Position numbers and translations under genes: made by a program. 64,000 nucleotides of DNA from Aporrectodea caliginosa (taxonomy: Eukaryota; Annelida; Clitellata; Crassiclitellata; Lumbricidae), in NCBI GenBank assembly GCA_020284085.1, contig JACEVL010000105.1:559858-623857 (forward strand), written 5' to 3'. Shown here one piece after another: positions 10,478 to 20,989 of this stretch (positions are counted from its first letter, which is position 1; each line of letters starts with the position of its first letter). The notes beneath the pieces are model-generated. The model saw nothing but the letters and a program-made list of their open reading frames with translations, was not told the DNA's origin and searched no databases.

Positions 10478-10690
10478 ATAATAATATCTTTTCTTTAATA
10501 AGCGCCTGACAAACGCACTGCGCTGTACATTTACATGTTATGCAATTGAAACAATCTTAACTACTAACAGAACAGACAGCCTGCAATACAACGGCGCTAA
10601 TAGCAGCCTACAAAGCATATCCGCCCAACGGGGCTCGAACTGGTACCTCTCGGTCTCTGTGCAAGATGTTATCCAATGCGCCACGGGCCC
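10478..10690 (-). repeat. tRNA-derived SINE-S
   Basis: Minus-strand copy: tail near 10478 (gatattattatt reversed), tRNA head ending at about 10690 with B box near 10630. Confidence 0.75.
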
Positions 10691-10692
10691 CC

Positions 10693-10932
10693 TCGTGTGA
10701 GAACGGCCATAGCCCAGTCCTGTACCTTTGCCTGCATTGGCCCTTCGTTATGGAATCAACTTGGGGGAAGTTGTTCGATCCACCATACTATGTGGTGGTC
10801 CTGCTACATCTTTTCGCTACCTCAAAACTTGTTTTTATTCTCGAGGACTTTCGCGCTGGGAGCGCCTCTGATTGGTGTTCACTGTGAGAAGCGCCTTATA
10901 AATGTTTAAATACAATACAATACAATACAGTA
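10693..10932 (+). pseudogene. retrotransposon 3' end with RT C-terminal remnant
   Basis: The degraded frame includes CIGPSLWNQL, the conserved end of CR1/L2-type RT proteins. Next comes gggagcgcctctga, a gcgccttataaatg element and a (CAATA)n tail. Confidence 0.7.
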
Positions 10933-10986
10933 CAATGTAGGTAAATTTATTATGGAAGCCAACGAAGCTATTAACGATTGTAGATG

Positions 10987-11026
10987 CTAAACACCTTTAT
11001 AATACTATTCTGAAATGGTATATATA
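10987..11026 (+). promoter_or_regulatory. PSE-TATA module 7
   Basis: ACACCTTT at 10991, TATATATA at 11019, spacing 28. The next module lies 128 bp downstream. Confidence 0.55.
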
Positions 11027-11081
11027 TCTAAAGTCACACTTCAGTATCGTTTTGTTCTGGTTTTCGAATGATCTTTTCTAT

Positions 11082-11154
11082 AGGAACAAAAGAGGCAATT
11101 AATAATGGTTGATGTTAAACACCTTTTTGACGCATTCATCTCACGCTATATAAA
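11082..11154 (+). promoter_or_regulatory. PSE-TATA module 8 with upstream box
   Basis: Upstream box TATAGGAACAAAAGAGGCAA near 11082, ACACCTTT at 11119, TATATAAA at 11147, spacing 28. Confidence 0.6.
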
Positions 11155-11245
11155 AGTACGCTTCAGAGGTTGAACATATTTGTTTCCAGACACCATTGGT
11201 CATACAAACGGTGATCACTGCATTAAGTCAAAATGATTTCTGCCA

Positions 11246-11280
11246 AGTCAACGGCCTGTGATGTCATAAGATGTCGCTAG
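11246..11280 (+). repeat. family A-like core, diverged
   Basis: Reads aagtcaacggcctgtg, then atgtcataagatgtcgct. Confidence 0.55.
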
Positions 11281-11427
11281 GACGAGGTTGTAAACTGCGA
11301 CGCGCTGGTTCCGTATCCGAGACTTTAGGATTCGTCCATTGCCGACTCCAGGGCCTAGGGAAAAATAAGGGTTCCCCCTTGCGTTGAACAGGAAAGTTTA
11401 CTCTGCTTTACGTTTTGCTTCAGCTAG

Positions 11428-11510
11428 CACAGGAGATGAATAGACTTCGAGCGAATAACCGCCTTCAACAGGAGATACATTCGCAGAAGAAAGAGCTGGA
11501 CCGAATGACG
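11428..11510 (+). CDS. coiled-coil protein, exon 4
   Basis: Encodes QEMNRLRANNRLQQEIHSQK plus KELDRMT, coiled coil, ending ACG|GTGCGT in phase 0 to match exon 5. Two acceptors are possible: TTGCTTCAG|CTA at 11423, which gives LAQEM but needs phase 0 upstream, or CTAG|CA at 11427, which joins the phase-1 end of exon 3. The intron that follows is about 33 kb. Confidence 0.6.
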
Positions 11511-11540
11511 GTGCGTATCAATCCGCGGCGTGTAATCCTA

Positions 11541-11700
11541 TAGGCTATCGGATATCGTAATCGTAGTCGTAATCGTAAGCGTAAAATCCATATTTATAAA
11601 GCGCTACTCTAAAGCCAAGCGCAGGGCACCAGCTTATTTACGAGCGCTGATTCGTACCAGAGGGGTTGTTCAGAGAGTGATGTCCAGTGGAGGTCCGAGT
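11541..11700 (-). repeat. retroelement 3' end with (GATTAC)n tail
   Basis: Same repeat as 4325-4460 on the + strand. The tail lies at 11541-11573. Confidence 0.65.
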
Positions 11701-11764
11701 CCAATTACCAGAGAGAGGAGCTGCTGAAATAGGCAGACAAACCCCTCTGGATTATTGGTTGGTT

Positions 11765-11848
11765 AGTTGCTGTTTAACGACGTTGTGTCATAACAAAGAT
11801 AGCGTCGCCCTTCTCCTTTCAACAGGCTTGGGAATGGCACTACCATAG
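11765..11848 (-). repeat. short SINE family C copy
   Basis: Reverse complement of the C consensus: AGTGCCAGTCCCAAGCC ... GGAGGAGGGCGACGCTAA ... GTCGTTAAAC. Confidence 0.75.
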
Positions 11849-11935
11849 TACGAAATGTGAAGGAGTTCTAGTTTCTATAGATTATCGAAAACAAGGAAAG
11901 TTCACGAAGTAATTAATTGCATTTCGTCACCAGTC

Positions 11936-11975
11936 TTTATATAGCCACAGTTGACACCGTTTTAAAGGTTTCAAG
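11936..11975 (-). promoter_or_regulatory. PSE-TATA module 9
   Basis: Minus strand AAACCTTTAAAA from 11971, TATATAAA from 11943, spacing 28. The first box differs by one base. Confidence 0.45.
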
Positions 11976-12015
11976 AGGAATCCTTTGTGTTAAGCGTTAT
12001 TATTATTAATCAAAT

Positions 12016-12240
12016 GTTTAACGACATCTTTTAGCGACAAAGGCCGTTGACGTCTTTAAAGTTTTTGATGCATTTCAGTTCATTTTCAGGTGTTTTCATC
12101 AGTTGTCTTTCTCTTTTTTCCGTCTTGGATTCCATTTCTGATAGGATATTGACGTCTTTAAAGTTTTTGACGTATTTAAGTTCATCTTCGAATGATGTTT
12201 TTCATCAGTATTCTTTCTATTTTCTTGTCTTTTTTCCGTT
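12016..12240 (-). repeat. dispersed repeat with family A-like end (copy 1)
   Basis: Matches 62766-63010: gtttaacgacatc, ggccgttgacgtctttaaag and an internal partial duplication around tgataggatattgacg. Confidence 0.65.
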
Positions 12241-12348
12241 TACGACTGTTAAGCGTCTATTGTGTCCATCCTTTCATGGCAATGGTTTAAACAGTTTCAA
12301 ATTTGTCCAAGCGAAAGAGCTCTTATTAATCGTCTATAACATCCCATC

Positions 12349-12388
12349 CATATATAGCAGCGATTGATACTGTTTTAATGGTGCGCAA
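12349..12388 (-). promoter_or_regulatory. PSE-TATA module 10, degenerate
   Basis: Minus strand GCACCATTAAAA from 12384, TATATATGG from 12356, spacing 28. Confidence 0.35.
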
Positions 12389-12535
12389 GTATTATTTCTT
12401 TCGACGGCAACGCTTAAATATATCTGTTTAAACAGTCATAATTATGACAGTGATTGATATGTTGAACTCATGTACAGCGCCATTTCCTTCGACCACGGCT
12501 GCGCTACGGCGCTATAGAAATCGTCTTATTATTAT

Positions 12536-12673
<138 letters not shown>

Positions 12674-13039
12674 ATCTGGATCAACCCATTTACACCATTT
12701 TAAAGGTTTCTAAAGCGACCGCTCTAAGAATTATAATTAAGACACGATTCTATCTTAATGTACTTTCCATTTGTCTACCTTCTGTCAATTTATCTAAGGC
12801 AGGCTTTACAATTATTATCTAGCAGGCATCGTCAACAGATTATATTGACTTCGAATTCGCTTGATTCAAGTAATTAGATTGAATTTAGCGTATTTAAAAA
12901 ATATTTTACACAAGTCTGTGGCTGTTCTGGATGGTATATTTTCATATCTGTACCATTAACTAATTAATTAATTATTGCATTAATACGTTTATAATCTCCA
13001 CAGAAGTGGCGTTTTGTAGATCTGTGAATATAATTACAT

Positions 13040-13120
13040 TAGGGCTGCGGAAGTTAACGATTAATCAATCGATTAATCGTTAATTAATTTTAGCGATTAA
13101 ATTGATTTTTAAGGATTAAT
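13040..13120. mobile_element. truncated hAT element
   Basis: Left end TAGGGCTGCGGAAGTTAACG, as in the complete copy at 43845-44277, cut at the duplication junction. Confidence 0.75.
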
Positions 13121-13135
13121 GAGAAATGGCTGACG

Positions 13136-13174
13136 CTAAACACCTTTTTATGCATTAACCTGATGCTATATAAA
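13136..13174 (+). promoter_or_regulatory. PSE-TATA module 11
   Basis: ACACCTTTTTAT at 13140, TATATAAA at 13167, spacing 27. Duplicate of the module at 48310. Confidence 0.5.
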
Positions 13175-13215
13175 AGCGAACAATACAATACGAACAATAC
13201 AATACAAAGCAATCA

Positions 13216-13334
13216 AACTCCGCCACTGTTCGCTTTCTGACAGTGCTAGTCCCAAGCCAGGATAAAGGAGGAGGGCGACGCTAATGGTCTTTGTTACCAC
13301 ACAGCTAGTCGTTAAACAGAAAACCCACCCACCC
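13216..13334 (+). repeat. short SINE family C copy with target duplication
   Basis: 119 bp from AACTCCGCCACTGTTCGC to a CCCACC-rich tail, flanked by the 12-bp direct repeat ACAAAGCAATCA (13204-13215 and 13335-13346). The duplicate at 48355-48375 is the empty site. This shows C is a mobile retroposon and defines its ends. Confidence 0.9.
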
Positions 13335-13384
13335 ACAAAGCAATCACGTCTAGGTTACGTTTAGATCAGATTAAATTAGTAAGA

Positions 13385-13560
13385 CTACATTATTATCTCT
13401 TCACCTTGAGTTACTATATAGCTATCTCACCTTCCCAGTTCAGTAGACGCCTTAAGACTTTCCTGTTCTCTGACGAAGGCACTGAAGCAGGTCGAGAGCG
13501 CTGCTGATTTTTGAGCGGCGCTATATAAATGTTCGATTACAATTACAATTACAATATTAT
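13385..13560 (+). pseudogene. retrotransposon 3' end, RT C-terminus remnant
   Basis: The frame reads FSRRLKTFLFSDEG, typical of the end of CR1/L2-type ORF2. Next comes gcggcgctatataaatg and an (ATTACA)n tail. Same copy as 48415-48582. Confidence 0.7.
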
Positions 13561-13679
13561 TATAATTATCGCTACAAACATTTTTAATGCGCGCAAAGTC
13601 ACACAGAAATGCGAATCGGAGGCTCAGGATGTGATAAAATAAGATAAGACGCGAATAAGATAAGATAAGGGAGGGGATA

Positions 13680-13940
13680 GTATAATGGATGACACTCTTG
13701 CCTGAAGTGCTCACGGACCCGGTTCGATTACCATAAGGCCCCTCTGGGTTTAGCTCATGCCTTCATTCCCTAGGTGGCAGCAAAACTACAATGACCTTGC
13801 GCCTTACATGGCTGCAATTTTGTTGATTTATGTCTTCTGTAATTTGTGTTCTTGTGAATTGTTTAATCGTCATAACATGTACATGTACAGAGCAGTGCGT
13901 TTGTCACGCGCTTCAATAAAGAAAAGATTATTATTATTGT
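13680..13940 (+). repeat. chimeric tRNA-SINE with SINE-S tail
   Basis: Different tRNA-like head (A-box-like gatagtataatggatgac, B box CCGGTTCGATTACC), but the 3' body from tttatgtcttctg onward is that of SINE-S, ending in aataaagaaaagattatt. Confidence 0.65.
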
Positions 13941-14164
13941 TAAAACAAGATAAGATAAGATGCGAATAAGATAAGATATTATTCTCTCATACCATACCTA
14001 CAACAGATTAGAGTTGCGCAAGGTAAGATTAAGTATGCCAATAGGTAAGTTGTGGCAAGATAGAGTTACATAGTGGGTAAAATTCTGAGACCTTTTACTG
14101 GAAAGAATCCAAATAAATCTGTGACCTGAATTTGCGTAACGTTTCCCATTGCATTGTGGTAACT

Positions 14165-14230
14165 TCATTCATTCATTCATTCATTCATTCATTCATTCAT
14201 TCATTCATTCATTCATTCATTCATTCATTC
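14165..14230. repeat. (ATTC)n microsatellite
   Basis: Pure tetranucleotide just upstream of a SINE-S. Confidence 0.95.
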
Positions 14231-14264
14231 AGTTAATCAGTCAGTTATTCAGTCAACTGCATGC

Positions 14265-14490
14265 ATCAGAGCGCATTGGATAACACACTGGCATAGAGAG
14301 CGAGAGGTACCGAGTTCGAGCTCCGTAGGGTGGACATGCTTTGTATAGGCTGCTATTAGCGCCGTGTATTGCAGGCTGTCTGTTCTGTTAGTAGTTAAGA
14401 TTTATGTCTTCTGTCATTTGTGTTCTTGTGAATTGTTTCAATTGCATAACTGTACACTGTAACCGGTTACGCTTGTCAACCGGATTGTTT
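14265..14490 (+). repeat. tRNA-derived SINE-S
   Basis: gcgcattggataacacactg, B box cgagttcgagctccgt, then the SINE-S body. Confidence 0.75.
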
Positions 14491-14574
14491 CATTAAACGA
14501 AAATAGAAAGATAGTATATGACAAGACAAGAGTAGACAAGCTAAGGTGCGAATAAGATAAGATATATACTCTCA

Positions 14575-14820
14575 CCGAAATCGCTGTAATCATCCTTATC
14601 AATGCGGACGTGGTCGTAGATAGGATTATGATAATCGTCCTTATCATCGTAATCATCCTTGTCTGGGTCTTCATTGGTCTGTCCGGACTACACGTAATCG
14701 GAACTCGATTCATCAACGAGCATCACGAGGTCTTCGACTATCCGGGTGATGATGACGACGACGACAGTTTGGCCGCTCATGAAGACCCAGACAAGGATGA
14801 TTACGATGATAAGGACGATT

Positions 14821-14825
<5 letters not shown>
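14575..14825. repeat. foldback: 47-bp perfect inverted repeat with Asp-rich coding potential
   Basis: Arms 14628-14674 and 14779-14825 are perfect reverse complements, with a 104-bp loop. Read in one direction the arm encodes EDPDKDDYDDKDDYH; the loop plus right arm gives an acidic peptide including EHHEVFDYPGDDDDDD. The left arm read on the minus strand continues through NPIYDHVRIDKDDYSDF to a possible donor CG|GTGAGA at about 14574. It looks like an acidic-protein exon copied head to head. No intact gene is visible. Confidence 0.65.

Positions 14826-14863
<38 letters not shown>
14826..14863. repeat. (TA)n microsatellite
   Basis: Pure TA next to the foldback arm. Confidence 0.9.
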
Positions 14864-14867
<4 letters not shown>

Positions 14868-14939
14868 GCCAAAATGCAAGCTATGAGCATATAAATTCCC
14901 CAGGGAAGGGGTTGACGTCAACTTGCTTTACCACAATAA

Positions 14940-15118
14940 TCCATAGCCTGCCTACCAACCTACTTACTAACCGACTGACTGACTTACCTACTTACTTACT
15001 TACTGAATGACTGACTTATTTACCTACTTACTTACTGACTGATTGACTTACTTACTTACCTACTTACTTACTGACTGATTGACTTACTTACTTACTGACT
15101 TACTTACTTACTTACAAA
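14940..15118. repeat. (TTAC)n/(CTGA)n microsatellite
   Basis: Interspersed TTAC and CTGA tetranucleotides. Confidence 0.9.
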
Positions 15119-15244
15119 CCCCACCTTTTGGTTGACATGAATACGTTAAAATATTATTTCGAATTTATGGCAAGGGAAGAAAGTTAGGATAAGATAAGTT
15201 AAAGTAAGGGTATGTATGATAAGAGAGGCCTAAGGAAAAGGCAA

Positions 15245-16968
15245 GCTATGTTATACCATATACCATGCCGTGTACCATACCCCAGGTCATACTATACAAC
15301 CTTATATTCAATACCATGCGATATGCCATGCCACTCATCATACCACTCACCATACCGCTTAACCTACCACTTACCATACCACTTAGCATACCACTCACCA
15401 TACCACTCACCATACCACTCACCATACCACTTACCATACCACTTACCATACCACTTACCATACCACTTACCATACCACTTACCACACCACTTACCACACC
15501 ACTTACCTTACCACTTACCACCACTTACCATACCACTTACCATACCACTTACCATACCACTTACCACACCACTTACCACACCACTTACCATACCACTTAC
15601 CATACCACTACCATACCACTTACCATACCACTTACCATACCACTTACCATACCACTTACCACACCACTTACCATACCACTCTACCACACCACTTACCATA
15701 CCACTTACCATACCACTCACCATACCACTTACCATACCACTTACCATACCACTCACCACCACTTACCCACCATTCACCATACCACTTACCATACCACTTA
15801 CCATACCACTTACCATACCACTTACCATACCACTCACCATTACCACTTACCATACCACCACCATACCACTTACCACACCAATTTAGCATACCACTTACCA
15901 TACCACTTACCAACCACTTAGCATACCACTTACCATACCACTCACCATACCACTTACCATACCACTTCACATACCACTCACCATACCACTTAGCATACCA
16001 CTCACCATACCACTTACCATACCACTTACCATACCACTTACCATACCACTTACCATACCACTCACCATACCACTTAGCATACCACTCACCATACCACTTA
16101 GCATACCACCTACCATACCACTCACCATACCACTTAGCATACCACTTACCATACCACTTAGCATACCACTCACCATACCACTTAGCATACCACTCACCAT
16201 ACCACTTAGCATACCACTCACCATACCACCATACCACTTACCATACCACTTACCATACCACTCTTACCATACCACCATACCACTCTAACCATACCCACAT
16301 ACCACCTAGCATACCACTCACCATACCACTTAGCATACCACTCACCATACCACTTAGCATACCACTTACCATACCACTCACCATACCACTTAGCATACCA
16401 CCTACCATACCACTCACCATACCACTCAGCATACCACTCACCATACCATAGCATACCACTCACCATACCACTTAGCATACCACTCACCATACCACTTAGC
16501 ATACCACCTACCATACCACTCACCATACCACTTAGCATACCACTCACCATACTTAGCATACCACTCACCATACCACTTAGCATACCACTCACCATACCAC
16601 TACTCATACCATACACTCTTAGCATACCACTCACCATACCACTTAGCATACCACTTACCATACCCTTACCATACCACTCACCATACCACTTAGCATACCA
16701 CTCACCATACCACTTAGCATACCACTTACCATACCACTCACCATACCACTTAGCATACCACTTACCATACCACTTAGCATACCACTCACCATACCACTTA
16801 CCATACCACTCACCATACCACCATACCATACCACTCACCATACCACTTACCATACCACTCACCATACCACTTACCATACCACTCACCATACCAATCACCA
16901 TACCACTTACCACACCACTTACCAAACCACTTACCATACCACTTACCATACCACTTACCATACCATAC
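15245..16968. repeat. 12-bp minisatellite, about 1.7 kb
   Basis: Unit ACCATACCACTT. The first part (to about 15880) is mostly the basic 12-mer. From there the array shifts towards a 24-bp higher-order unit alternating AGCATACCACTC with ACCATACCACTT. Long frames on both strands (Tyr-His-Leu-Pro or Trp-Tyr-Gly repeats) follow from the 12-bp period and are not genes. Confidence 0.95.
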
Positions 16969-16995
16969 CTCTTTTCAGACGACGAACTGCACTCC

Positions 16996-17026
<31 letters not shown>

Positions 17027-17059
17027 CATCTTCCACCACTACTATTACTACTGCTGGTA

Positions 17060-17200
17060 TACTGTGATTTGATCGTATTTTACTCTGCGTTACCCTTTTT
17101 CATCTTAAATTACAACTTAAGTTGCACTGGCAGTGCTTCTGAAAGGCTTATGCTATGAGAAACGCCTTAAAATGATCAAATACAATACAATATTCTACCT
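17060..17200 (+). repeat. retroelement 3' end remnant
   Basis: ggcagtgcttctgaaagg, gagaaacgccttaaaatg and (CAATA)n resemble the 3' ends at 10693 and 63600. Confidence 0.5.
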
Positions 17201-17454
17201 TACCCTATTTAATCCTATAATACCTTAAACCTTAAGTTGCTCACCCCGTTTGACTCGTATGGCTCTGGCTTCGTTGCCTCTAATGAGAATCTATCCAACC
17301 AATAGCATCGTCAACAAAACGCCGGACAGTAACTGTTCTTCTCGCAACATCTTCAACTTTTGAATCAAGTCTCACTGTCGTTCGTAATATCCAAGTCGAA
17401 CATGTATGTTAGCCAATGGGCTTTAACATTCACATACATACGAAGAAACATACA

Positions 17455-17650
17455 TACATGCCCAACGAACAAACATACATACATACATACATACATACAT
17501 ACATACATACATACATACATGCCCACACTCATAGATAGATAGACAGATAGATAGATACATATACACACACACACTCATATTCAGATAGAAAGATAGATAG
17601 ATACATACATACATGCATGCATACATACATACATACACAAACACACCCAT
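17455..17650. repeat. (ACAT)n/(AGAT)n microsatellites
   Basis: Blocks of ACAT, AGAT and ACAC repeats. Confidence 0.95.
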
Positions 17651-17651
17651 A

Positions 17652-19427
17652 TAAGTAAGTAAGTAAGTATATCCTTTATTGAAAAACCAACTGCTAACCG
17701 CATTTTGGTGTACAAAGATCATCAAATATAAAAATAAATTAAGTATAAAGCATCCGTGTGACAAATGTTTTACGAGATAGAGAGCAGTGTGATTCTCGTT
17801 AACGATAACGATAACGAAAATGTTCGTTAACGAAAATAAAATGATTTCGTTAACGATAACTATAACTATAACTAAAAAAATATCATTAACTATAACTATA
17901 ACTATAACGAAAATAACAATAACGAAAATTCATCTTTATTTTCGTTAATACAAAAAAATAAAAATAGGAATTGCAATATGGACGATTCGACATAAATGAG
18001 AACGAAAGATGCAATATTTTTATTATGCAATTTGTCAGTTACTTTGGAAACTCGTGTATTCATGAAGCTGAATGCACCCATGTTTCAATGGCTTTCAAAG
18101 CTCTGAGCAAATTGTGAAACAGCGTGTTAACACGCACAATTTTGCTTATAGCCTTAATTATTGTAACTAAGTAGTAACTAAAATTAACTAAGATAAAAAT
18201 CCATTAACTATAACTATAACTATAACTAAAAATAATACTAACTATAACTATAACTATAACTAAAATAAAATCTGTAAGGAGAATCACACTGATAGAGAGT
18301 TAGCCTTAGGTATTATTCTATTGTGGGTTCTGGGGCGTAGCGAGTATGAAACAGTTTTCACGGGAGGCAGTAGTAATACATGTGCAGGGTTGCTGATGAC
18401 GGTAGAAAAGAGGCTAGAGTCTGCTTTTCGGCAAAGTTGCTCGAAACTTTGGTAGGATTCCGGTAGATAACGAGACCGGACCAGTCGCCGTATAGTTGCC
18501 TGAAGACGAGTGCGTCCCTCTACCCCCACAAAGCCCCACCACGCCGGGGCCGCATAGAGCATCCGCGACACTGTGGTAGCATTTGTTACATCACACAGAG
18601 ATTGGCCCTTTAACCCATGTGCTGTTAGGACGCGGAGGGCATACATTGACTGCCTAGCCTTAATGACAATGTTGTTAACATGCGTGTCGAAGTTGAATTG
18701 TTCTGACAAAGTGACACCTATGATCTTCATGTGCTTTACCCTGGCGAGGCCCGGTGTAACTTTTGGAAGATCAACACCCAACCCTCTCATTGGTCGCCGA
18801 ACTATCATCTCTTGGATCTTAGAATGATTCAGTTTTAAATTGCAAGAATCAGCCCATGTGGTGACATGATCGATTTCGGACGTTATCAATTCGCTATTTG
18901 TTGATGGAATAAGGAGGTAGCTGTCATCCGCATACTTTAAAATTTTGTTTGTAGAGTGTCGTGGTTTTAGTTTGGATATTGCCATTATAAAGTCTACAGG
19001 ACCCAGCCCAGATCCTTGTACAATACTGGCGTTGATTTCGATAGCGCTCGAGGTGACACCCATAAATTTAGTTCTGTGCTGTCGCTTGTAGAGAAAGGCG
19101 ATGATCCAGTTATATATGTTATCTGGAATTGGCAGTTCAGCTAGCTGCTCAGCCAAGTAAGAATGTTGCACCGTATCAAACGCCTTTGAAAAGTCGAGTG
19201 CTACCAGATGTACATATGGGTGGGTGGTGAGCATTTCTGCAAGGTGATGTGTTATGGAGATGATAGCTGCTGAGGTTGATCCAGTGGGCCGGAAAGCATA
19301 TTGGTCAGAGAATCCCATATTGCAGTACGCCTGTGTCAAGATGGGGTAGAAAAATTTACGCACCACAAGTCGCTCGAGCACTCTGCACAGGATGGGCGTG
19401 ATCGAGATTGGTCTGTAGTCTGCTTCT
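17652..19427 (-). pseudogene. non-LTR retrotransposon reverse transcriptase, split by a hAT MITE
   Basis: Read from 19427 down. The RT core begins at ADYRPISITPILCRVLERLV, then SDQYAFRPTGSTSAA, ALDFSKAFDTVQHS, ASIVQGSGLGPVDF and the catalytic box LKYADDSYLL, followed by the C-terminal APAWWGF region. There is no internal stop over about 365 codons. A MITE (17785-18291) sits near the 3' end and supplies the present stop; across it the homologous C-terminus continues (LSISRKTFVTRMLYT, stop) to a (TTAC)n tail at 17652. The endonuclease and N-terminal RT are missing: 5'-truncated, non-autonomous. Jockey/CR1-like by motif; clade not certain. Confidence 0.85.
17785..18291. mobile_element. complete hAT-like MITE (copy 2)
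   Basis: 507 bp, inverted ends CAGTGTGATTCTC / GAGAATCACACTG, perfect 8-bp target duplication ATAGAGAG (17777-17784 and 18292-18299). An end of the CAG...CTG type with an 8-bp duplication is diagnostic of hAT. Subterminal TAACTA/AACGAT repeats; no ORF. Confidence 0.92.
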
Positions 19428-19434
19428 GTTCTGT

Positions 19435-19620
19435 TCTATACATATACACATACACACACATACAGTCATACATACATACACTCATAATCAGACACACGAA
19501 CATGCACATCCATGCATATACACATATAGAAAGATACATACAGACGCATATACATGCATACATTCACACATATATACATATATATAATTCATACATATAT
19601 ATATTTATATATTTATTTAT
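19435..19620. repeat. (ACAT)n/(TA)n microsatellite
   Basis: Degenerate ACATACAT and TATATA runs directly upstream of the truncated retroelement. Confidence 0.9.
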
Positions 19621-19816
19621 TTAATAGGGTAATTTATGTAGCTCTAATCTAATAATTGCATTTTACTTTACTACAGCAACAAATACAATACAACTGATCT
19701 TTGATATCGCCCTTCTTACTACGGTTGCCCCAAGCTCAGAAGTGCACACGCCTCGGCGGCGCAGAAGCAACTATATTGCAGAGCAATTGTGACGATGTAA
19801 TGAATCATGGTTTATG

Positions 19817-19856
19817 TTAAACACCTTAATAAAATATTTGACTGAAGCTATATAAA
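19817..19856 (+). promoter_or_regulatory. PSE-TATA module 12
   Basis: ACACCTTA at 19821, TATATAAA at 19849, spacing 28. A family A core begins at 19881, 32 bp after the TATA start. Confidence 0.6.
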
Positions 19857-19880
19857 GTAATGTACTAACTGTAGCTTTTA

Positions 19881-19920
19881 GTCGTCAACGGCCTTTGATG
19901 TCATAAGACGACGTTAAACT
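19881..19920 (+). repeat. tiny retroposon family A copy
   Basis: Intact core GTCGTCAACGGCC ... ATAAGACGACGTTAAACT, followed by ttggttaaataaatta. Confidence 0.8.
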
Positions 19921-20280
19921 TTGGTTAAATAAATTAAAAGTAGCTTTTAACGTCTGCAAATAATTTGACGGTTATCGGCGAATTTGTTGTGGGAACAAAC
20001 AAAACTATTATTAACGATAGTTGATATACATAATAATTATTCCTTTTATTGAGAAAACGATCTGACAAAAACGCAGAAATTCTAACATGAGTGATAATGG
20101 ACAATAACAGTCAATTAGAAACTTTTAGAATAAACTAGTAGGCCATAAATATTTTTATATATGGATCTTGGAATAAATTGAGGGTTATTTTTGGGTGGGA
20201 GAGTATGGTTTTGTGTTCTAGGTCTTAATTGGTGCGGAGAGGGGCGGAGTGGAGGTGGAGTCGGTGGAGTACTGGTGATG

Positions 20281-20320
20281 CTAAACACCTTTAAAATAGT
20301 CTTCTCTGACGTTATATAAT
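20281..20320 (+). promoter_or_regulatory. PSE-TATA module 13
   Basis: ACACCTTTAAAA at 20285, TATATAAT at 20313, spacing 28. Confidence 0.55.
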
Positions 20321-20369
20321 GCTAAGCTTCAACATCGCTTCGTGTTTCTTGTTTCAATTAATTTTTTAC

Positions 20370-20512
20370 TATAGGAACAAACGAGGCCATTAAGGTTGAT
20401 GTTAAACACCTTTTGACACATACATGCATGCATTCATACAAATATACATACACGCATACATGCATACACACATACATACATGCACAAAAATACATACATA
20501 CACATGCATATC
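20370..20512 (+). repeat. truncated promoter module running into (ACAT)n
   Basis: Upstream box TATAGGAACAAACGAGGCCA near 20370 and TTAAACACCTTTT at 20402. The sequence then changes to ACAT repeats and the TATA is lost. Confidence 0.6.
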
Positions 20513-20783
20513 GTGTAACCTTGAGGACAGTCTGCCTCCTATCCAATACAACTGTTGGCAGTGCGGCGCATCCACATTGTTCCGGGACGTATGATAAACG
20601 GCGCCCATCACACATTGCCCGCACCTGATCTCTCTTGCCTTCGATTCCCAGCAGACCTTTTCTGTCCTGGCTTCCATGCAACAATGGCTCGAGAACCTTA
20701 CTTCCATCTCCAGCACATACTTGTCACCTGCGGAGCACATAGTCCGTTGAATAGTTTTCTATGTTTTAGTTTAACTGAAATTG

Positions 20784-20886
20784 GTTGATTAAACGACACT
20801 GTGTCATAACAAAGATGATTAGCGTCGCCCTCCTGCTCTCTCCAGGTTTGGGACTGGCGCTGCCTGAGTACGAACAGCGGCGGCGT
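20784..20886 (-). repeat. short SINE family C copy
   Basis: Reverse complement of the C consensus with GTCGTTTAA near 20790 and the CTGTTCGTACTC end near 20880. Confidence 0.75.
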
Positions 20887-20989
20887 TAGCTTTTGAGGTA
20901 CGGATGTGCGTAAGTAAAGTATATAGCATTACCAATCTGTAATCTAATTTAATCTAGCCTTTCATTAATTGAAAATTTTTCTTCTATAG

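Noticed and set aside
15212..17039. Long open frames on both strands over 15.2-17.0 kb (up to 273 codons)
   Set aside because: They result from a 12-bp repeat unit, a multiple of three without stops, and consist of Tyr-His-Leu-Pro or Trp-Tyr-Gly repeats.
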